From: Limnanthes douglasii subsp. nivea
Taxonomy: Eukaryota; Streptophyta; Magnoliopsida; Brassicales; Limnanthaceae
NCBI GenBank assembly: GCA_036936605.1
Contig: JAUPFV010000001.1
Coordinates: 318,272,250 to 318,336,249, forward strand
DNA length: 64,000 bases
Direction: 5' to 3'
The translations under genes were made by a program, and so were the position numbers. Of the stretch, positions 57,270-64,000 are shown piece after piece. Numbering within the stretch: position 1 is the stretch's first letter; each line of letters starts with the position of its first letter. Under the pieces are notes generated by a model that was given only the letters and a program-made list of their open reading frames with translations, was not told the DNA's origin and searched no databases.

Positions 57270-60200
57270 CTCCCCCTCAAGTTTTGTAGTGGGATCACCA
57301 ATACCCAACTTGGATAAAACTGATCCGAATGTTCTTGCAGCAACCGCTTTTGTCAGGATGTCTGCCAGTTGGTCTTCGGATCTAACAAACAGAAGTTCGA
57401 CTGTTCCATCTTCAATCTTTTCTCTTATGAATTGCCTATCTATTTCAACGTGCTTTGTTCTATCGTGCTGTATCGGGTTCTCTGAAATCTTAATCGCAGC
57501 TTTATTATCGCATATTAACTGAGTTGGACACTTCGGAGGGGATCTGATTTCTTTCATTATCTTCTTTAACTAAAGTATCTCGGTAACCCCCTTAACGATT
57601 CCTCTAAATTCAGCACTTGACAGTGATACTACTTTCTGTTTCTTACTCCTCCAAGTTACCAAGTTACCTCCAAGAAGAGTAAATTAGCCAGCAGTTGATC
57701 GCTTGTTGTTAGGATTCCCTCCCCAATCAGCTTCTGTGAATACTTCAACATCAAGGTGTCCATTTTTCTTAAAAATTATGCCTCTTCCTGGTGTGCCTTT
57801 GAGATATCGAATAATCCTCATTACTGCCTCCATATGGTGTTCCTGAGGATGATGCATGAACTGGCTAACTAATCCCACCGCATATGCAATGTCAGGCCGA
57901 GTGTGAGCTAGGTAAATCAATTTTCCCACCAACCTTTGGTACCTTTCTTTACTAGCTGGTCTGGCCCCTTCAATTATCTTTAGTTTGTGATTCACAACCA
58001 TAGGAGTGTCATTTGGTTTGCAATCCACCATGCCAACTTCAGCTAATAAATCCAATATATATTTCCGTTGGGAGATATAAATCCCTCATCTTAACCTAAG
58101 AACCTCGATTCCTAGGAAATACTTCAATCTCCCAAGGTCTTTCATTTCGAACTCCTTGAAGAGGTTTTTCCTAAGAGAGTTAATTTCTTCTTCGTCATTC
58201 CCCGTTATAATCATATCGTCAACATATATTATAAGACAAGTGACTAATTCTCCTCTCTTTTTGTAAAACAAGGTATGATCCCCATTACTCTGTTTGTAGC
58301 TATACTGTTTCATTTCCATTGTAAATCTCCTAAACCAAACACGAGGAGACTGTTTGAGCCTATATAATGCCTTTTTCAGTTTACATACCTCATTTTCTTG
58401 AAAACCATCAGAGAACCCTGGTGGGGGTTCCATATATACCTCTTCTTCCAAGTCTCCATGTAAGAAAGCATTCTTTACATCAAATTGATGAAGAGGCCAA
58501 TCTTTATTCACGACTATTGAAAGTAAAACTCTGATAGTGGCAATCTTTGCAACCGGAGAGAACGTTTCAGAGTAGTCTATACCATATGTTTGTATATATC
58601 CTTTGGCAACCAATCTTGCCTTGTGTCGCTCAATGGTGCCATCGGATTTATATTTTATATTAAACACCCATCTACACCCGACTGCTTTCTTCCATTGTGG
58701 TAACACACAATTCTCCCATGTACCATTCCTTTTTAGAGCTTCCATTTCGGTATCCATTACCTCATGCCATTCAGTCATCTTCTTAGCTTCTTGAGTTGTT
58801 TTAGGGATTTTTTCAGAGAGAATAGTAGCTGAAAACACCTTTGCAATCTTCGTCATTCCTTTCTTGTCTGTTTTTACCGGATATGTAAAAGCACGAGGTA
58901 CGTGTTTCGGTGAATACCGGTCAGGAGGAACCCCTCTATTTTTTCTTGGGAGAAGAACCAGAGTTTGAGTTTCAACAAATGAACTTCCTGAAATGTCACG
59001 GTCAGTAGCATTTTTATGAATTATGACATTGTAAATTGTTTACCTCTTGATGGACATTTTCTTCGACTGATTTGCTGGTAGTATCCATGGCATTTATTTC
59101 TTGTTGGACATTGTCTTCGGGAGAATAAATGGTGGTAAGAACTGCCTCGTCAGTCTTCTTTATGTTGGAAGAGGCGTGTTTGGTGGCGCCATCTACCGAC
59201 TTTATCGGCACATCCTCAAAGTAACTTTCATATAGCAACCAGTCGAGCGATTCACTTACTTTCTCCCCCTGAGCATGAGATTGGTGGTCAAAAATATAAT
59301 CGGATTCTAAGAAGTCACAGTCCATGGTGACATGGATTTGATGAGTAACCAGATTGTAACACCGATAACCCATTTGATGGACATCGTACCCAACAAATAC
59401 ACATTTTTCAGCACACGGATTAAGTTTGTTTCGACTAGTTTTAGGGATATGAACAAACACCAAACAACCAAAGACACAAGGTGGTAAGGTCATAACAGAT
59501 GGAATTGTAACTTGGATGGCAAGCACTTGTAATGGAGTTTTATTTCCTAGACATCGGGTTGGTAGACGATTTGCAAGATATGTGGCTATAAAAAGAGCTT
59601 CTGTCCAAAGAGAATGAGGAACTCTAGATTCAATCATAATAGCACGATTTTTTTCAAGTAAAGTACGATTTTTTTGTTATGAAGTACTGTTTTGTTGAGG
59701 TGTGTTTGGACAAGTGGTTTGATAGATAAGACCATTTGTTTTGAAAAAAATATGCATTGTTTGGTTGACAAACTCTGTTCCATTATCAAAACGGAGAATC
59801 TGTATTTTTTTTCCAAATTGAGTCAAAATCATTTTGTAAAAACAAACAAATATTTCTGGTACTTCCAATTTATGTTTCATGAAGTATATCCAAGCCATTC
59901 TTGAGAAATCATCCACAAATAGAACAAAGTATCTGATTTGATTGATAGTGAAATTTGGTGCTGGACCCCAAACATCAGAATGGATTAGCGAAAAAGCATA
60001 ATCAACTCTAGCATTACTTTGATTAAATGAGACCTTACGATTTTTTGCAAGAATGCAGGTTTCACATTTCTCATGAATGGAATTATTCAAAAAAGACTAG
60101 AAAACAAACTTTTAAGATATCTAAAAGAAGGATGACCAAGTCGACGGTGCCATAACCAAAGTTGCCTTTCGGTTGTTCCGTGAGCAAGCATGGCATGTCC

Positions 60201-60540
60201 CTTATGAACTACCTCATCAACATAATAGAGACCTCCTTGTTCAGGACCATGCCCAATGATCTCCTTCGTACGAATGTCCTGTAAAATGCAAAAAAATGGA
60301 TACATAAGAACCACACAGTTGAGTTGTTTTATCACTTGAACTTCCCCCTTTGATTTCACAAATTTCTCCACTAGCAGTCTCAATATGGGACTTCTTTGGA
60401 GATGACATGTCACCAAAGTCTTTAGGATCATAATATATGGTGTCCGTAGCCCCGCAATCAAAGATCCAATTCATTGATTTCTCAAACTCTTTACCTCCAA
60501 GTTTTCCATAGGAGTTCGCCACCATTCCTCCCAAACCAGT
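57270..60540 (-). pseudogene. copia 3 pol: protease, integrase, reverse transcriptase, RNase H
   Basis: Minus-strand order: protease NWIFDCGATDTIYY (about 60468, catalytic Asp kept, DSGAT reads DCGAT); GAG-pre-integrase QLWLWHRRLGHPSFRYLKSL (about 60150); integrase HSDVWGP, FVLFVDDFSRMAWIYFM, RFDNGTEF (60090-59677) and LWTEALFIATYLANRLPT (59600); reverse transcriptase 58856-58086 with VGCRWVFNIKYKSDG, FDVKNAFLHGDLEEEVYMEP and YVDDMIITGN; RNase H with GLVSQFMHHPQEHHM and CDNKAAIKISENPIQHDRTKH (57557-57270). Breaks are few: about 60240, 59640, 59015, 58080 and 57680-57560. Confidence 0.9.
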
Positions 60541-61547
60541 GCAACTTCCTTGCTCATTTTTAGTCGGATCTTCACCGCCACTTGTAGACGAAGCCCGTTT
60601 GACATTAGATCTGAACGCTGGTTATTTTTCTCGTTATGTCCGTCCTCCCACCATTCTGGATAGCCAACCAGCTGTAAACATGTCTCTTTAGTATGTTTCT
60701 TCATCCCACAATGAGTGCAATACAACTTGGATTTATCTTCTTTCTCTTTGGATCAGAATTTAAACCTCTGTGCATAATATTTAGCAGCCAAACCCATTCC
60801 AATTTCAATCGAGTAACTATTAGAAGAACTTGATTTTAGTATATTAAGCCTGACCACTTCTCTTTGTATTGTAGCATATGCTGTTTCCACGGAAGGAAAA
60901 TGATCCTTTTTCAGGATATCTCTATTGACTGGTTCCAGCTTGTCATTAATTACCATTTGCAATTGATAAAGTCTTTGTTATTGAGTCTTCTTATTGTAGA
61001 TCTGAATGTCTTCTGGGTCTTTCATAGGGTTCGGATCTCGCCTATCTATAGACATCCAGATGTTCTGCAGTTTGTTCCACAAGTCTTCTAATGTATCAGA
61101 CCCTTGCCTTAATGAATTAGCCCTCTTATGAAGGTCAAACACCTGTAACGAATCTGTACCAGAACCGTATGTGGTGGCTAACCCATCCCAGAGGGATTTT
61201 GCAATGGGATATTGCGAGACATTATTCACCAAGCTGGATTCAAGATTCTGGATAATACATGTGAAAACACATTGATCATCTTGTTCCCACCTTGTATATG
61301 TGTTGTCAGTTTTGGATGGAGGTGTCGGCTCCCCTGTAATGTGAGAACTTCTCCCAATTCCCCCAATTGCTTTGTTCATCAGGTTTGCCCATAGGGCATA
61401 GTTGTCACCACCGAGTTTAATCCCTAAGGATAAATTCTCGGGGTTAGTTGTTTGTTGTTGTGTTCCGAAACCATTTCTCAGAATGGCAACAATCTGTATT
61501 GTTAATTCATCAAGGATTTGACTGACCACGAATTCATTACCAGCCAT
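60480..61547 (-). pseudogene. copia 3 gag
   Basis: Starts ATG 61547 (MAGNEFVVSQILDELT). The family's LGGDNYALWANLMNKAIGG and later SLWDGLATTYGSG, followed by DTLEDLWNKLQNIW, give the copia capsid. One stop at 60978 (after YNKKTQ), then the frame continues to 60753. A nucleocapsid knuckle CTHCGMKKHTKETC (C-x2-C-x4-H-x4-C) lies near 60715. It would coat the element RNA in cytoplasmic particles. With only two or three lesions it is the best-preserved retrotransposon gag here. Confidence 0.88.
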
Positions 61548-61586
61548 CTTTGTTGAGGATGTTCAGAATTCCCAGAATCACACGTG

Positions 61587-61598
61587 CTCTGATACCAT
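61587..61598 (-). other. primer-binding site of copia 3
   Basis: TGGTATCAGAGC on the minus strand abuts the 5' LTR end. It is the initiator-Met tRNA type. Confidence 0.9.
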
Positions 61599-63663
61599 GT
61601 TAAACAACAAAGAGAGAAGTAGCCGCAGGAGGCGGCTAGGGTTTTGTGTTTATTAGAAAATGTTTCTTTTTGTATTGAACTGTTTTTATAATGATAAACT
61701 CAAGTAAGGCTCTCAATATATAGAGAACTTAGAGGCCTATACAAGGAAACTTAATGATAAGTGCATTTCATGTCACTTATTACGCTTCCATTATTCTTAA
61801 AATCGTCGCCGGTTCTCAAGTATTCGTTGTATTTTAACGTGTTTTTCCAGTATTCTTAAAGGCGCTTGTGACGCTGGTAAATTGTGATTACATTAATAAA
61901 TTTGGGGTTGAAATTGAAGAAACTGAAAAATTAACGTACTTGAGGGAAATTTTGGAACAGTTGAAAAGAAAAGAAAATATAGTAATGCTAAAAATATATT
62001 ATGACTAGTGTTTTTCCAAAGAAAAATATATTAATGCTTGAAAACATATATTAATGTTAAAAAAATATATATTTCCTAAGATATTGTTTAAAATATTAAA
62101 TTAAAAAATATATTAAAGCGAAGCATAAAAGGAAATTAATGCCGAATTAAAAAAAATATTAAACTAATGCGAGGATTTTATCTAGCTATATTGTTTAAAA
62201 TATTATTTTATTTAGCATAAATATTTTACGATTTGTAATTTGACTTTTTTTTAGGTTTCGGCATAATGTATAAATAGGAGACGGCTTCTAGGTTTTCTTT
62301 CGGAGAAGAGAGAGTGTTGTTTTTTGTTTTACGGCCGTTTTGGGTTTTCTTTCGGAGAAGAGGGGTGTACGGCTGTTTGGGATCACTTTAAACGAGATCG
62401 ACTACCTTTTCGATCATGCATAATACAAAGCGAGACAAAACAAAGAAAAAAAGCGGTGATTGGCCACTGACTTTTCTATCCGCAGAATATACAACAAAGA
62501 AGATAAAAGAGAATTGTCTACCTTTTTAGGTTTTAACCGGTAGAAAAGAAGAGGACAAACGGCACTTGGCTACCTACTGATTTTTCGATCGACAACATAT
62601 AATCAAACGTCAGGTGACGCTATTTTTTAGGTTTTTTTTCGGCAGGAGGCAGGCAGTTGTTTCGGTGGTTTTCGAGAGGCAGTAGGTGACAGCTTCTGCC
62701 GTTTTCGACCGGTAGTTTACGGATTGTTTCCGTCAGGCGATACTCAGTGGTTATTGTTTGGTTTGACGTTCTCTAAACTCTTATTCGTTTATTTACATTC
62801 GTCTTAAATCTATGTTAACTTTTGAGCCCATGATGATGATTCGTTCGATTATGAACTAATCGTTGTCATGGAACTCTAGCGGATTTGTTTGATTAATACT
62901 TAAGGTTTTATTGCTTAATTGATTTGCGAGATACGTTTATCGGTTACCTAGTATGGTTGTGCTTATCGTTAGATGCGTCGCGAACATCTAGTTTGTTAAT
63001 CTTTAATGAATGCGAAAGTGGATTTAAGGGTTTAGAACTTGTCATGCTAGCATAGGTTCTTGAATAATTCGTATTGTGATTATTCATGATTCGTAATATG
63101 TCACTAACCATATCATATTACCCTATGTAATCGAAATATATAACTTGTGCTTAAAACCAATTGTACCTCAATTCGTATAGATACATAGGATTGTCATGCA
63201 AGCAGTGTCTGCTTAACTGCTATCTATTTTGTGGTTGTTTAAGTGGTTTGGTTTACGTGTACTGAAAGGTAGCGTATACTGATTTCGTGTTATCTGATTA
63301 GTAATCGTAGTTATCATACATATTGATTAAGTATATTAATACTATGAGTAAAATAAATAATGAAGTTAGGGTTCCATGTTCTCTCCCGCATAAGTAAAAC
63401 TCGTTAGTTAATTTACTTAGTTATATTCATTCACTTAAATCTCATTACTAGTTCTAGCATTAGTTTAATAATCATACGTTGTTGCATAAGTTAATTTTTG
63501 TCATATACACCTGGTCTTCGTGGGAACGATCTTACTTACTTATTACTTGCTACTATTTGACCGCGTATACTTGCGTGAGAAAAGGACTAACACTTAATAC
63601 ACTGAATATTCTAACAATATCCAAACATGACAAACATTTTTAATACTATGCAGCGTGAATGTG
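61598..63663 (-). repeat. 5' LTR of copia 3, split by a solo LTR and truncated in U3
   Basis: 61598-61754 plus 63598-63663 together match 56999-57223 of the left LTR. The first 46 bases of U3 (57224-57269 in the partner) are absent, and LINE 2 DNA follows directly. Confidence 0.85.
61755..63592. mobile_element. 1.84-kb solo LTR inside the copia 3 LTR
   Basis: Starts TGATAAGTGCATTTCATGTC and ends GAGAAAAGGACTAACA. It is flanked by perfect CTTAA duplications (61750-61754 and 63593-63597). There is no coding capacity, and a TATAAATAGG-like promoter word occurs near 62268. The TGATAAGTGCATTT start is typical of long LTRs of plant Ty3/gypsy elements. No internal region remains, so unequal recombination between LTRs is inferred. 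It is the youngest event in the nest. Confidence 0.88.
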
Positions 63664-63989
63664 TTCCATGGCTCCGGTGTATCAAATCTTAATCGGTTGC
63701 TGAAATAATAATGATGCAATAGAATCTTAAAGTTTTCTGTTTGTTTCTTTTGAAGGTTGATTCTCACAAAAAATTGGAAGATTGAATCTGTTCTGAATTG
63801 AGTAGAAGAACACTCTTGGGATGATGAGAAGTCTTTTCTCTTTGGAGTGCTTCAGCGCTTTAGAATTAGGGAAGTGTTTCTAAATTAAAATTTTGTGTCC
63901 AATTTGGTTTACATTTTTAGAGCTAACTTTTTTGCCCCTAAAAACTAACTTGTAGCGAAATTCTTGTTTGCTTAAAAAAATAAAAAAAA
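63664..63989 (+). other. LINE 2 3' UTR end and A-rich tail
   Basis: Begins with the second copy of the 31-bp duplicated segment (63664-63694), runs through non-coding DNA and ends in an A-rich tail (about 63974-63989) directly before the target duplication TTGATTAGACT. Confidence 0.75.
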
Positions 63990-64000
63990 TTGATTAGACT

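Larger units (their letters stand above)
56999..63663 (-). mobile_element. Ty1/copia retrotransposon 'copia 3' inserted in the LINE 2 3' UTR
   Basis: Minus strand. LTRs at 56999-57269 (3') and 61598-63663 (5', containing a later 1.84-kb solo LTR). Primer-binding site TGGTATCAGAGC at 61587-61598 and polypurine tract TTGAGGGGGAG at 57270-57280. Gag, protease, integrase, RT and RNase H are present in copia order with few breaks. By eye the LTRs differ at roughly ten of 157 comparable positions, so this is younger than the Tat-type elements. The right LTR lacks the first 46 bases of U3, and the flanks carry a 31-bp duplication. Confidence 0.88.
50688..63989 (+). mobile_element. L1-type LINE 2, interrupted by three later insertions
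   Basis: TTGATTAGACT precedes the element (50677-50687) and recurs right after its poly-A-like tail (63990-64000, window end). This marks a target duplication of at least 11 bp. Between them lie ORF1, ORF2, a Tat-type solo LTR (55723-56138), the rest of ORF2, and a 3' UTR split by copia 3 (56999-63663). Removing the insertions leaves about 6.2 kb, like LINE 1, whose proteins it closely resembles. Confidence 0.85.

Noticed and set aside
1..64000. tRNA, rRNA or other structural RNA genes
   Set aside because: Only primer-binding fragments complementary to tRNA ends were seen. No full cloverleaf or rRNA segment was recognised by eye.

Overview
The window is plant nuclear DNA, most likely from a eudicot. 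It is AT-rich, its one host gene is split by GT..AG introns, and most of it is LTR retrotransposons, plant L1-type LINEs and small MITEs. Nearly every transposon reading frame carries stops or frameshifts. The only intact gene I can support is an SKU5-similar (SKS / L-ascorbate-oxidase-homologue) multicopper-oxidase-like gene on the minus strand at 21649..24364: eight exons, 534 residues, every splice junction in phase.

Layout. 1-2.2 kb: AT-rich DNA with a hAT-like MITE and a degenerate repeat. 2.2-10.7 kb: decayed Ty3/gypsy element of the Tat type ('element A', plus strand) with an antisense extra ORF. 10.7-15 kb: decayed Ty1/copia element (minus). 15-21.1 kb: near full-length L1-type LINE 1 (minus). 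21.6-24.8 kb: the SKS gene and its upstream region. 25-30.5 kb: a copia LTR remnant, a LINE fragment, a Mutator-type MITE and AT-rich spacer. 30536-50601: a 20-kb Tat-type element ('outer', plus strand) with perfect TACAT target duplications. Its gag is split by a second Tat-type element ('inner', minus strand, 31902-41860). 50688-63989: LINE 2 (plus), recognised end to end by a target duplication of at least 11 bp. It is swollen by a solo LTR in ORF2 and by a copia element in its 3' UTR, and that copia's own LTR holds a 1.84-kb solo LTR.

The most interesting thing here is the extra gene carried antisense to gag-pol, between pol and the 3' LTR, in all three Tat-type elements. The three copies are homologous at protein level (a globular N-terminal part, then a coiled-coil C-terminal part). 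They appear to be spliced at shared intron positions and carry a stop codon at the same aligned position. Extra antisense ORFs are known in the Tat clade. The shared introns and coincident stop are worth testing. The copia at 57-63.7 kb also has an anomalous junction: a 31-bp flanking duplication and a truncated U3, instead of a clean 5-bp duplication.

All coordinates and translations were read by eye. Transposon boundaries are firm only where target duplications are quoted. No database search was run.
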